Shown here piece after piece: positions 27,727 through 36,668 of a stretch of 64,000 nucleotides of DNA. The first letter of the stretch is position 1, and each line of letters starts with the position of its first letter. The stretch is taken from contig JAGKWW010000009.1 of NCBI GenBank assembly GCA_021151665.1, positions 4,225 through 68,224 on the forward strand, read 5' to 3'. This DNA is from Flavobacteriaceae bacterium (GTDB taxonomy: Bacteria; Bacteroidota; Bacteroidia; Flavobacteriales; Flavobacteriaceae). The notes below the pieces were generated by a model that saw nothing but the letters and a program-made list of their open reading frames with translations, ran no database searches and was not told the origin of the DNA. The position numbers and the translations under genes are program-made.

Positions 27727-28725
27727 ATGAGCAAAATTACACTAACCCTTCTTTTTGGCCTGTTGCTATTCAGCATACAAAACAACGCACAGACAGCCCG
27801 CGTGCAGGCACTGCACAACTCGCCGGACGCTTCACTAAATGTTGTCGATATCTACATGGGCGCTCTCCGCATTATCGACGATATACAATTTAGGGTTGCC
27901 ACTCCTTTTCTGGATGCGCCGGCAGGGGTACCGCTTACCTTTACTATTGCACCGGGCAACAGCAGCTCTGTTGAAGACGGTGTTTTTAGCCAGACAATTA
28001 CTTTTACAGCAGGGCAAACTTATATCCTCGAAGCCAATGGAATATCTCAAACGACGGGTTACACACCTCCCGTACCGCTTTCGCTTAACTTGTATTGGGG
28101 CGCAAACGAAACCGGATTTCTGCCGCAATATGCCAGCATTTTGGTTAATCACGGCTGTACAGACTGTGGCAACATAAACGTTTCTGAAACAAGTGTTCCG
28201 TTGGGAATGTTCATAAACGATATGCCTTATCCGCAATTTACCGCAGGCTACCAGATGATGCCGCCGATGGATTATGTAGTAGAGGCAACCCGTACTTCCG
28301 ATGGCGTAAACCTGGGTTCTTACTATGTTCCTTTAGCAACTATGGGAATGGCCGGCCAGGCCGCGATTATTCTTTCCAGCGGATTTGCCAACCCCGGTGC
28401 CAATAGCAACGGCGCCCCTTTCGGACTGTTTATGGTAAAACCGGAGGGTGGTTGGTTTATTCCGCTGCAGGCAGTACTGGATGTGCAAAAAAACGAAATA
28501 GTTACTGCAAAAGTATATCCCAACCCCGCCCGTGGTCAGCTTACCATTAGCATTCCGGGGCAATATTCTAAATTGAATGCACAGTTATTTGACACGACCG
28601 GCCGCATGGTGCTTGGAGCGGATGGGCATAAGCTCGATGTTTCGGCGCTTGCAGCGGGTACCTATATCCTTAAACTAAATATCGACGGCGTTACATCATC
28701 ACAAAAAATAATAATAGCACAATAG
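27727..28725 (+). CDS. DUF4397 secreted protein with type IX sorting domain
   Basis: A 332-residue protein with a signal peptide (to about residue 21). Two tandem beta-domains begin with RVQALHNSPDASLNVVDIY, the DUF4397 signature. Residues about 255-332 are a type A C-terminal sorting domain (KVYPNPARGQLTI...GTYILKLNIDG) that sends the protein through the type IX secretion system and usually anchors it to lipopolysaccharide. Its function outside the cell is unknown. The transcript ends at the hairpin 28771-28800. Closest regulatory neighbour is the divergent TPR/LuxR-like gene. Confidence 0.9.
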   Translation: MSKITLTLLFGLLLFSIQNNAQTARVQALHNSPDASLNVVDIYMGALRIIDDIQFRVATPFLDAPAGVPLTFTIAPGNSSSVEDGVFSQTITFTAGQTYILEANGISQTTGYTPPVPLSLNLYWGANETGFLPQYASILVNHGCTDCGNINVSETSVPLGMFINDMPYPQFTAGYQMMPPMDYVVEATRTSDGVNLGSYYVPLATMGMAGQAAIILSSGFANPGANSNGAPFGLFMVKPEGGWFIPLQAVLDVQKNEIVTAKVYPNPARGQLTISIPGQYSKLNAQLFDTTGRMVLGADGHKLDVSALAAGTYILKLNIDGVTSSQKIIIAQ

Positions 28726-28756
28726 TAATTTTTTAATTCTATTGAGTTTTGGGGGC

Positions 28757-28800
28757 GCGGCATTGCCGCAAAAAACAGGGCGATTGCCCTGTTTTTATTT
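28757..28800 (+). terminator. Tandem hairpin terminator after the DUF4397 gene
   Basis: A small stem GCGGC/GCCGC (28757-28769) is followed by a perfect 11-bp stem AAAAACAGGGC (28771-28781) / GCCCTGTTTTT (28786-28796) with loop GATT and a T-rich tail. Confidence 0.9.
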
Positions 28801-28904
28801 AATTCGGTAATGGCTTCCTGCCGAGGGCAGCCATTAATACATCGTTAAAAACAATAGCAAGCCTGTAGGATTTTTTATCTTTATAGTTATTTAATGAACT
28901 GCTT

Positions 28905-30683
28905 ATGAATGTCCCGCTGACCCGACTTGTTTTCACACTGATTGCTTTAACCTTTTTTGTAGAGGTTTCTGCCCAACTACCTGCCGTGGGCGCAAAAGAC
29001 GACACTGAGGCCGTAAAATTCCCTGACGATTCGCTGGGACGGCGCACACCGCGGGGCACGGTGACAGGCTATGTACAGGCGGTAGCCGACCAAAACTACC
29101 AGCGCGCAAGCAGGTACTTTAATTTGAAGCGTTCCTACAGGAGTACACGGCAGCGGGAAAGGATTGTAAAGGCAATGCAACGAATGCTGGACCAGGGCGG
29201 CGAACTAATCCCTACCTCTTTTATAAGCAACAAGTATGAAGGCCGGCTGGATGATGACCTTGCACAGGGTTTAGATCTTATTGGCACTGTAGCGTGGGAT
29301 AAAGAAACCATAAATATTTATGTGGAAAATACAGCCGGCCCCAATGAAGCTCCGCTTTGGGAATTTTCGGCAGAAACCATTGCGGCAATTGCTAAGGTAA
29401 ATGTTGACGACATTTCCATCATAGATAACCTGCTGCCGGAAACGCTGAAAACCCGCTTACTGGCCGGTGTGCCGCTTGGGCATTGGCTGGCTATGCTGGT
29501 ACTTGTAGTTATCTCTTATTTTGGGGCATGGGCCATTATTGCCCTGATCAGCTTTATTATTACACGGTTGTGGCGGCGCGCCCGTAAAGAGCCGGTTGCC
29601 GGTATCATTGTTGCGCTAGAACTTCCTTTAAAGCTGGTACTGGCCGTTTGGCTGCTTATTGCCATATCGCAACGGGTAGGAATATCGTTTATCATCAGGC
29701 AGCGCTTTAGTGCACTTACCGTTACTGTATTTATTGTAGCTTTTTTGATCATGCTTTGGCGCCTTACCGAGTTTATCAGCACCTTCTCGCGCAACCGGAT
29801 GACACGCCGCGGACGCGTTTCGGCGGTATCGGTAATACTGTTTTTGAAAAGGACTATAAAAGTTGCGATCATCATTTTCGGTGCTATCGCGATACTGGGC
29901 AACATCGGGATAGATGTAACTACCGGTATAGCGGCGTTGGGAATAGGTGGTATTGCCCTTGCACTGGGTGCCCAAAAGACCGTGGAAAACTTTGTAGGAA
30001 GCGTAACCATAATTGCTGACCAGCCGCTTCGTGTGGGCGACTATTGCAAGGTTGGCGATGTGAGCGGAACGGTAGAGTCTATAGGGATGCGATCGACGAA
30101 AGTGCGCACCGGCGAACGCACGGTTGTTACCATACCCAATGGTGACCTCGCGGCCAGCAAAATAGAGAACTTTGCACATCGTGACCGGTTTCTGTTTGAC
30201 CCTGTTCTTGAATTCAGGCGGGACACCACTCCGGACCAGATACGCTATCTCTTGGTCGAACTCAGGAAAATCCTCTACTCCCACCCTATGGTGAGCAACG
30301 AAGGTGCAAAGGTGAGATTTACCGGCTTTGGCGAGTCGTCGTTAAAGCTGGAAACATGGGCGTATATATTGGCCCCTGGCTTTGACGACTTTCAGGAAGT
30401 GCAGGAAGACATTTTACTGAGGATGATGGATGTAATTACCGCAAGCGGGTCATCGCTTGCCTATCCGTCGCGAACACTATATGTTGCGGATGATAAAGGG
30501 CAGGCGCCGGAAAGCGCTGAATCGGCAATGGGAACCGTAGAGAAATGGCGCTCGGAAAATGAACTCGCACTGCCAAAGTTCAGGCCCGAAACCATTGAAA
30601 AGCTGAAAGGCGCACTTGAATATCCTGCTCCGGGATCGGCAATAAAAAAGCCGGACGAATCGCCCGGCTCTCCAACCCCTTAA
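28905..30683 (+). CDS. MscS-family mechanosensitive ion channel
   Basis: A 592-residue protein: signal peptide (to about 24), a periplasmic domain of about 160 residues, then five or so membrane segments (about 190-365). The pore helix is Gly/Ala-rich (TGIAALGIGGIALALGAQKT), followed by the MscS beta-domain (ADQPLRVGDYCKVGDVSG, ERTVVTIPNGDL) and the cytoplasmic alpha/beta cage. It opens under membrane tension to release solutes on hypo-osmotic shock. Its length places it with the larger MscS homologues that have an added periplasmic domain. It converges with the PA14/Ig-like gene. Confidence 0.93.
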   Translation: MNVPLTRLVFTLIALTFFVEVSAQLPAVGAKDDTEAVKFPDDSLGRRTPRGTVTGYVQAVADQNYQRASRYFNLKRSYRSTRQRERIVKAMQRMLDQGGELIPTSFISNKYEGRLDDDLAQGLDLIGTVAWDKETINIYVENTAGPNEAPLWEFSAETIAAIAKVNVDDISIIDNLLPETLKTRLLAGVPLGHWLAMLVLVVISYFGAWAIIALISFIITRLWRRARKEPVAGIIVALELPLKLVLAVWLLIAISQRVGISFIIRQRFSALTVTVFIVAFLIMLWRLTEFISTFSRNRMTRRGRVSAVSVILFLKRTIKVAIIIFGAIAILGNIGIDVTTGIAALGIGGIALALGAQKTVENFVGSVTIIADQPLRVGDYCKVGDVSGTVESIGMRSTKVRTGERTVVTIPNGDLAASKIENFAHRDRFLFDPVLEFRRDTTPDQIRYLLVELRKILYSHPMVSNEGAKVRFTGFGESSLKLETWAYILAPGFDDFQEVQEDILLRMMDVITASGSSLAYPSRTLYVADDKGQAPESAESAMGTVEKWRSENELALPKFRPETIEKLKGALEYPAPGSAIKKPDESPGSPTP

Positions 30684-30706
30684 TTTCCCCAAACTTTCGG
30701 GGTTGG
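30672..30706. terminator. Inverted repeat between converging genes, possible terminator
   Basis: CCAACCCC (30672-30679) pairs with GGGGTTGG (30699-30706); inside it CCCC and CGGGG offer an alternative shorter stem. No clear T-run follows, so terminator activity is uncertain. Confidence 0.4.
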
Positions 30707-30721
30707 ATTATAAGGTTCAAA

Positions 30722-32527
30722 TTATAAGATAACTTTCTGGCTAATATTGCTACCGCCTTTGCAGATGGCCTGCACAATTACGATCTGTCCTGAAAATTGC
30801 GACACGGGAAGGCTGTAGGTTTCTGTGGCGGCCCGACAGGTCAGTAACAAGCGGCCCGACAGGTCAAAAATCATTATTTGCTCAAGGGATTTACCCGGCG
30901 CCAGGATGTGTAGTTCGCCGTTAGTAGAATACAATTTTGGTGTCTTGTCAAGAGAAAGGTCGTCTACACCAAGCGCGGATGTGACCGTTGCCGCAACATT
31001 TACAAAAACCGCCCCGCTAAAAGGATTGCAAAGCGAAAAATTTGCCAGCCGCACCCAATAGGTGGTTGTTGATGTAGGGCTTACTAAAATTGAGGCAGTA
31101 GTTGCCCCGGCAATAACATTTTCTCCAGGCACATTGCCTGTACCCCACTGATAAACCAGGTTATTTCCTAAGGCACCACCAGCTGTGAGCGCAGCGCTCC
31201 CTGACGAATAAACCACCCCAATATAGGTCGGCGCAGTAGCGGCCGGCGCGAGTGCCAATATAGCATTTGCGTTGCCCGTTCCTTCGCGAAGGCGAACCTC
31301 TACGGTTGAAGATGCGTCAAGATCGAACGTGCCTATAAGATTATTCACGATGCCAACGCTTGCAGCCGACTTGTACCATACCTGTACACCATTAATGTAT
31401 ACTATTATTTCCTCATCCCACCTTTTCATCGTAAGCGCATATTTGCCACAAGGGAATCCCCTGCGCTTGTAAACGAGCGTAAAATTGTCTGAAGGCATAG
31501 CGCATCCCTGCCACGTTGCAGATGATGAAGGAGACCCGGCAGAATCCCAGCTTCCTGAGCCGGTTACGGTATCAAAGCCCAGGCTGGACTGAGTATAATA
31601 TCCTGTGTAGGTAGTGCCTGTAAGCGAGAGGCTGCCCCCAGCATACCCGTAGGCCGTCCAGGCGTTATCACCAAACTGAGACGGATCGCCGGGTTTGGCC
31701 GCAACAGTAACTGTAGTACTCACAGCTCCTGAATAACCGCCACACACCGCAGCGTTTACACGCCTTACCCAGTAGGTTGTTGTTGCTGTCGGCGATACTG
31801 TCAGCGATGAAGATATGGCACCGGAAATTATATTTTGCCCCTCAATGCTGCCTGTGCCCCATTGGTACGTGCTGCCCGGAGCTTCTGAGCCTCCGGCCGC
31901 CGTAAGCACTGTCGAGGGTACAGAGCAGCTGAGTGCTGTGTTTCCGGTAATTGCCGTTGGTGCAGTGCTTTGGCATGAAACTGCACTAAAAGCAAAGCTT
32001 ACCCTTGCTGCAGCATCTTTTTCAAAATAGTCAAACACCATATTAACGGTTCCGCTCAGTAATACTGTAACCGTTTTGGTGCTATAGGTATGAAGTGTCC
32101 AATCGCTTGCACCTGTTATAAAAGTTGCGCCGCCATCAAGGCTCAGGCGGTAGCTGTCATCGGCCCCTACAGTAATATTGTAATAGCCCGCAGTAAACGT
32201 TCGTTGCATTTTAAAGCGGATTGCATAATTATCAGCATAGCTGCCGCAGATGTTGGTCCCCGAAAGCGCGCCGGTTGAAAAGTCGAGGTCAAAACAGGCA
32301 GACTGCGACAGGTAGCCACGGTAGGTTGCCGTTGCCGGATTAGCGGGAGGGGTATTCAATAGGGCTGTGTCTGCATAAATATACCCCAGCCATTTGTTTT
32401 GGCCGTACGCTGCGGGGTCTCCGTCAGGAGTACATTGCGCTAATGCTGTACCACTCAACGAAAAAAGTAGAAGCATAGCCAATTGCAGGAATGCTTTTTG
32501 ACGAAACGATGAAATAACAGTTTTCAC
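30722..32527 (-). CDS. Secreted protein with duplicated PA14-like and Ig-like units, type IX sorting tail
   Basis: No ATG precedes the signal peptide. I choose the GTG at 32527 (VKTVISSFRQKAFLQLAM, 601 residues); a TTG at 32560 would add 11 residues. Two similar units follow: a PA14-like sugar-binding sandwich starting GDPAAYGQNKWLGY or GDPSQFGDNAWTAY, each followed by an Ig-like domain with YQWGTG and SPTATTTYWVR / SPTSTTTYWVR. The C-terminal 75 residues (IMIFDLSGRLLLTC...) are a type IX secretion sorting domain. It is probably a cell-surface adhesin or glycan-binding protein. Function beyond that is unknown. Confidence 0.82.
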   Translation of the reverse strand: MKTVISSFRQKAFLQLAMLLLFSLSGTALAQCTPDGDPAAYGQNKWLGYIYADTALLNTPPANPATATYRGYLSQSACFDLDFSTGALSGTNICGSYADNYAIRFKMQRTFTAGYYNITVGADDSYRLSLDGGATFITGASDWTLHTYSTKTVTVLLSGTVNMVFDYFEKDAAARVSFAFSAVSCQSTAPTAITGNTALSCSVPSTVLTAAGGSEAPGSTYQWGTGSIEGQNIISGAISSSLTVSPTATTTYWVRRVNAAVCGGYSGAVSTTVTVAAKPGDPSQFGDNAWTAYGYAGGSLSLTGTTYTGYYTQSSLGFDTVTGSGSWDSAGSPSSSATWQGCAMPSDNFTLVYKRRGFPCGKYALTMKRWDEEIIVYINGVQVWYKSAASVGIVNNLIGTFDLDASSTVEVRLREGTGNANAILALAPAATAPTYIGVVYSSGSAALTAGGALGNNLVYQWGTGNVPGENVIAGATTASILVSPTSTTTYWVRLANFSLCNPFSGAVFVNVAATVTSALGVDDLSLDKTPKLYSTNGELHILAPGKSLEQIMIFDLSGRLLLTCRAATETYSLPVSQFSGQIVIVQAICKGGSNISQKVIL

Positions 32528-32682
32528 GTAATTGATCAGTTTTTTTGGATTGCGGTACAAAATTCCTTAAAACCGAATACTTAATAGGGGAATTTTCGTT
32601 AAATGGACAATATAATGTCGACGAACTGCAAAAAAAATCCGTTAAAAACAATTTATTAAGAATTACCTGGCAGTTATTCAGA

Positions 32683-32746
32683 GTAAAAAAAAGATGCTAA
32701 AGCTTGCTATATGTTTTGGGAGCATAAATAGCTGCAAGCTTTAGCA
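32683..32746 (-). terminator. Strong intrinsic terminator, 13-bp stem plus eight Ts
   Basis: TGCTAAAGCTTGC (32695-32707) and GCAAGCTTTAGCA (32734-32746) are perfect complements; on the minus strand the stem is followed by TCTTTTTTTT (to 32684). Confidence 0.75.
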
Positions 32747-32778
32747 CCGAATTAGTATACTTTTGGGGGCTAAGTATG
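32683..32778 (-). ncRNA. Candidate small RNA of about 95 nt
   Basis: Reading the minus strand: a TACCTTTG -7 box (32789-32782) predicts a start near 32778. The transcript would fold a first hairpin (ATACTT/AAGTAT, arms 32772-32777 and 32757-32762, 9-nt loop) and a second, perfect 13-bp hairpin (arms 32734-32746 and 32695-32707, 26-nt spacer), followed by TCTTTTTTTT, a strong intrinsic terminator. It has no plausible start codon and open frame. It might instead be the leader/attenuator of the PA14/Ig-like gene, whose start is about 155 nt downstream. Confidence 0.5.
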
Positions 32779-32781
32779 GTG

Positions 32782-32789
32782 CAAAGGTA
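32782..32789 (-). promoter_or_regulatory. -7 box for the candidate small RNA
   Basis: TACCTTTG on the minus strand, a perfect TAnnTTTG and the most common Bacteroidota variant. The upstream -33 element is weak (GTTTAG about 22 nt away). Confidence 0.5.
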
Positions 32790-33071
32790 TAGCAGCACCC
32801 TGCCATGCCCTAAACTTTTCGATAAGCTGTAGCGCACTCTTCGCCCGGTTGCAAAAAAGTGTAGGTAAACGGGAGCCAATGAATATTTAAGGCTAACCCG
32901 AAATTCGGAAGATCAATATTTTATAAAAAGTAGTAATTATCTAGGCCCCGCCATCCCTAAAACCGTTCGTCGATGAAATAGTACCGTCCATCTACATTCA
33001 ATAATCGTTGGGCGAAATTAACACCAATTTTGGGGTGTATTCCCGTATTTTTACGTCTCAATAAAAAAATT

Positions 33072-33485
33072 ATGACCAGGTTGTTAAACGTATTACTTAT
33101 AGAAGACGATACCATCGAGGTAATGAAGTTTGACAGGGTCATTAAAAATCTGGGGCTGAACCATAAGGTAACCGAAGCCGCTAACGGAGAAGTTGCACTC
33201 TCGCTTTTGCAGGAAAAAAGGTTTTTGCCAGACATCATCTTTCTTGACCTCAATATGCCTAAAATTAATGGCATTGAATTTTTGAAGATACTAAAAGCGG
33301 ATGATGCCCTGCGGTATATACCGGCTATTATACTTACAACTTCGGGCAATCATAAGGATATTATGGAATGCTATAAGGTGGGCATTGCCGGATACATCTT
33401 AAAACCCCTTAAGTATGAAGAATATGTTTCGCGCATATCCAAGATGCTTGATTACTGGGCTATTAACGAGCTTATTTCACAATAA
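33072..33485 (+). CDS. Single-domain response regulator (Rcp1-like)
   Basis: A 137-residue receiver with no output domain. The acidic pocket EDD follows the first strand (LLIEDD), the phospho-acceptor is D59 (FLDLNMPKING), and the TTS and K (LKP) positions are present. The ATG at 33072 directly precedes the first beta-strand; a longer frame from 33030 is rejected. Such receivers in Bacteroidota accept phosphate from soluble PAS or phytochrome kinases. It lies 94 bp before the HNOBA-like kinase gene and is probably its partner, perhaps carrying phosphate to the Hpt protein encoded downstream. Confidence 0.9.
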   Translation: MTRLLNVLLIEDDTIEVMKFDRVIKNLGLNHKVTEAANGEVALSLLQEKRFLPDIIFLDLNMPKINGIEFLKILKADDALRYIPAIILTTSGNHKDIMECYKVGIAGYILKPLKYEEYVSRISKMLDYWAINELISQ

Positions 33486-33579
33486 CCTATTCATCGATAA
33501 TATTTGCGTTTTAACGGTTAATTAACATTATTTTAAGAGGGTTTTATAATTTAGCCGAGATGGTTTGAATTGTACCTGA

Positions 33580-35535
33580 ATGAATGATATGATAGTTACA
33601 CCGGAAATGTACAGTTTGCAATTTCAATTTGACGGAGAAAGCTTTAACAGGTTATTTCCGTTTTATATTTTAGTAGACGAAAAGCTGCTAATAACTTCGC
33701 TTGGTACCAGCATCCGTAAGTACTTTCCTTCCCTACACCCCGGTTTACCCTTTTATGACATGTTTTCTGTAGGCAATACAGAAAATGAATATTTTACAGG
33801 TATTTCCCTGTCCTCGCTTAAAAATCAGTTAGTACTTATTAAGTGTAATGTAAATTCTGATCTTGTATTACGCGGGCAGCTTGAACCTCTCGGTGAAAAA
33901 ACCCTGTTTGTAGGCTCCCCCTGGCTGGTAAGCCTGGATGACATCACTAAAAGAAACCTTTCGCTTTTTGACTTTGCCCATCACGACCCTCAGCTCGACC
34001 TTCTTCAGCTGATGCATACCTATGAGCATACATCCAATGAGCTACAAGATCAGCTTCGTATTAATACCAGGCAAAAAGAACTGCTCCACGAACAGAACGA
34101 GGAGCTTAATAAGCTGTCTGTAGTAGCGAGTGCCAACGAAAACGCGATCGTATTTACACATCCCGATGCGCGGATATTCTGGTGCAACGATGCTTATATT
34201 AAGCTCACCGGCTATACGCGGGACGAAGTGTACGGAAAAACACCGGTAGAGATTGGGCGCATTACCGAAACAGAGGCCGATGCTGTTAAACTCATGCTGG
34301 AAAAGTTTTATAATAGAGAGTCTTTTGACGTAGAGATTACGCATGGCCGAAAAGATGGCAGCTACTTTTGGTCGCGCACCAAAGGCCAGCCGATTTACGA
34401 CGCTGAAGGGCGCCTTACGCAGTACTTCGCTATAATAGAGGACAAAACGTTCCAGAAAGAACAGGAAGAGCAACTCGTTTTATTGTCGCTTATTGCTCGG
34501 AATAATATGAATGGTGTAGTAATATGCGATAAAAACGGTGCGATAGAATGGGTAAACCCCAGCTTCTGTAACATGACCGGATATGAATATCTGGAGCTTA
34601 TCGGAAAAAAACCCGGGCCGTTACTACAGGGGCCGGAGAGTGATGACGCTACCGTGAAATATATAGCTGAGCAGCTTAAAAAAGGAGCCCCATTTGAATG
34701 CGAAATTATAAACTATCATAAAAACGGAACCCGGTATTGGGTAAAGATTCAAGGGCGGGCGCTGTACAACAAATGGGGAGAGGTAAGCCGGTATTTTGCA
34801 CTTGAGGAAGACATTACCCAAAAAAAGGAATTGGAAGCACAGCGGGAAGAGCTGCTTGCAAGCCTTGCAAAAAGCAACAGGGAACTGGAGGATTATGCCC
34901 AGGTAGTTTCTCATGACCTGAAATCGCCATTGCGAAGCATCAATTCGCTTATGGCATGGATCAAGGAAGACAACGTGGGCAACCTGGGAAATGACACGCT
35001 GAATTATTTCAACCTGATTGACGATAAGCTGGAAAAGATGGACCATCTTATAGACGGGATACTTACCTACTCGCGTATAGACAAAGGTGACGTTGCAACC
35101 GAAAACGTAGATATTGCGGCTATTATAGACGGTATTGCCTCTATGATCCACAATCCTTCCAACATAGCAATTACGGCTGAGCCCGGGCTTCCGGTAATCC
35201 GTGCTGACAGGTTCAGGATGCAGCAGCTCTTTCAGAACCTAATCGGCAATGCCGTTAATTATAATGATAAGCCGTACGGGACTGTGAAAATAGGCTACGA
35301 GGATGGAGGAGATTACCACGTATTCAGCATTGCAGACAACGGGCCCGGCATAGCCCGCGAAAATCACGAAAAGATATTTAAGATGTTCCAGTCGCTTACC
35401 AGTTATGAGCGCTCTACGGGTATAGGCCTTTCTATAGTAAAGAAAGTTGTGGAAACTTATAAAGGCGTTATTACAATTGATAGCGAAGTTGGAAAAGGAA
35501 CGACTTTTTTTGTTAAATTTCGGAAAACTATTTAA
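33580..35535 (+). CDS. HNOBA-like/PAS/PAS sensor histidine kinase
   Basis: A 651-residue soluble kinase. Residues about 12-150 resemble the haem-NO-binding-associated (HNOBA) domain of guanylate cyclases and H-NOX-linked kinases: FNRLFPFYILVDE, a central LVLRGQLEPLGEKTLFVGSP and DLLQLMHTYE. A coiled coil follows, then two PAS domains (about 175-295 and 300-425, each with a GYT/GYE and YF motif), a HisKA domain with H445 (SHDLKSPLRSI) and a HATPase domain (NLIGNAVNYN, DNGPGI, GIGLSIV). No membrane segment. The FIST gene begins 2 nt after its stop. HNOBA domains usually relay signals from an H-NOX partner, which is not encoded in this window. Confidence 0.88.
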   Translation: MNDMIVTPEMYSLQFQFDGESFNRLFPFYILVDEKLLITSLGTSIRKYFPSLHPGLPFYDMFSVGNTENEYFTGISLSSLKNQLVLIKCNVNSDLVLRGQLEPLGEKTLFVGSPWLVSLDDITKRNLSLFDFAHHDPQLDLLQLMHTYEHTSNELQDQLRINTRQKELLHEQNEELNKLSVVASANENAIVFTHPDARIFWCNDAYIKLTGYTRDEVYGKTPVEIGRITETEADAVKLMLEKFYNRESFDVEITHGRKDGSYFWSRTKGQPIYDAEGRLTQYFAIIEDKTFQKEQEEQLVLLSLIARNNMNGVVICDKNGAIEWVNPSFCNMTGYEYLELIGKKPGPLLQGPESDDATVKYIAEQLKKGAPFECEIINYHKNGTRYWVKIQGRALYNKWGEVSRYFALEEDITQKKELEAQREELLASLAKSNRELEDYAQVVSHDLKSPLRSINSLMAWIKEDNVGNLGNDTLNYFNLIDDKLEKMDHLIDGILTYSRIDKGDVATENVDIAAIIDGIASMIHNPSNIAITAEPGLPVIRADRFRMQQLFQNLIGNAVNYNDKPYGTVKIGYEDGGDYHVFSIADNGPGIARENHEKIFKMFQSLTSYERSTGIGLSIVKKVVETYKGVITIDSEVGKGTTFFVKFRKTI

Positions 35536-35537
35536 CA

Positions 35538-36668
35538 ATGAAAATCACGCAGGCAGCTTATCTGGATGGTTGCTGGCAGTACAAAACCGATAAAGCAGAT
35601 TTAAAGAATCCGCTTGTGCTGGTATTTGCCAACCGCACCCTGTTGGAGAACAGGGATTTTACTCTCAGTATAAGAAATGAATTTTCATCGGGCCATATTA
35701 TTTACTGTTCAACGGCGGGCGAAATCGCGGGCACAAAAGCGCTCGAAGGTTCTGCCGTGGTTACAGCAGCCGAATTCGAGAAAGCCAGCTTTGTAATCCG
35801 TACAGACAATATTGCTCATTATAATAAAAATTCGACAGCCCTGGGTGAATCATTATACCGAAGCTTCCCGGCAGAAGGCCTTCGACACATCATCGTATTA
35901 TCTGAAGGTAGCTTTGTGAACGGCAGCGCCCTGATACAGGGTATGGAAAATAAAAAACAGGCCGGGGTTTCTATAAGCGGCGGATTATGCGGTGACGACG
36001 GCCGTTTTCAGAAAACGCTTGTAGGTTATAACCATGAGCCCCGCCGTGGCGAGGTAGTTGCCATTGGCCTGTATGGAACCACCCTTGAGGTAACTGCTGC
36101 AAGTGCCGGCGGATGGTATGCGTTTGGGCCAATGCGCATTATTACAAAGTCTGAGGGCAATGTATTATATGAGATTGACGGAAAGCCAGCCCTGGAACTT
36201 TACAGAAATTATCTTGGCGAAAGAAGCGGCAACATAGCAGAATCGTCGTTGCTTTATCCTTTACAGGTTACCTACCCCGGGCGAGACCTTGCGGTTGTAC
36301 GCACCATATTAAATATAGATGAAGAAAATAATGCAATGATACTCGCCGGAGATGTACCTGAGCAAAGCAAGGTTCAGCTGATGATGGCGTCTATAGACGA
36401 TCTTGCGCAGGGCGCGCGCGAGGCTGCCCTGCAGGCGGCACAAGACAGGGAACACACAGCATCGCTGGCACTGCTTATTAGCTGCGTAGGCAGGAGGCTG
36501 GCTATGGGGCAGCGTGTAGAAGAGGAACTTGAGCAGGTGCAAGAGGTGTTAGGCCCGCAAACGGTACTTAACGGAATGTACTCTTACGGAGAGATAGCAC
36601 CTACCAAAGGCAACGACTTTAGTGAACTCCATAACCAAACCATGACATTAACACTGATCAGCGAATGA
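35538..36668 (+). CDS. FIST-domain sensor protein (NosP-like)
   Basis: A 376-residue protein with FIST_N (about 20-210: SSGHIIYCSTAGEI, SISGGLCGDDGRF) followed by FIST_C (about 215-365, ending VLNGMYSYGEI), the complete pair of sensor domains. FIST proteins bind small ligands; the NosP subgroup binds haem and senses nitric oxide. I cannot identify the haem ligand by sequence alone. It is soluble. Its ATG lies 2 nt after the HNOBA kinase stop, and its own stop overlaps the next kinase start by 4 bp (ATGA), so the three are coupled. Adjacent kinase and Hpt genes mirror the NosP-NahK-HptB arrangement. Confidence 0.92.
   Translation: MKITQAAYLDGCWQYKTDKADLKNPLVLVFANRTLLENRDFTLSIRNEFSSGHIIYCSTAGEIAGTKALEGSAVVTAAEFEKASFVIRTDNIAHYNKNSTALGESLYRSFPAEGLRHIIVLSEGSFVNGSALIQGMENKKQAGVSISGGLCGDDGRFQKTLVGYNHEPRRGEVVAIGLYGTTLEVTAASAGGWYAFGPMRIITKSEGNVLYEIDGKPALELYRNYLGERSGNIAESSLLYPLQVTYPGRDLAVVRTILNIDEENNAMILAGDVPEQSKVQLMMASIDDLAQGAREAALQAAQDREHTASLALLISCVGRRLAMGQRVEEELEQVQEVLGPQTVLNGMYSYGEIAPTKGNDFSELHNQTMTLTLISE

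Larger units (their letters stand above)
32561..33071. other. Intergenic region, 511 bp, with a candidate small RNA
   Basis: No protein-coding gene is supported (a 60-codon minus-strand frame at 32697-32879 has no family match that I recognise). The region holds a minus-strand TAnnTTTG box, two hairpins and a T-run that look like a complete small-RNA gene, listed separately. An ACACC/GGTGT hairpin lies at 33021-33038, about 35 nt upstream of the receiver gene start. Confidence 0.5.

Noticed and set aside
32697..32879. 60-codon minus-strand frame covering the candidate small RNA
   Set aside because: Its start lies upstream of the predicted transcript start and it has no recognisable protein features.
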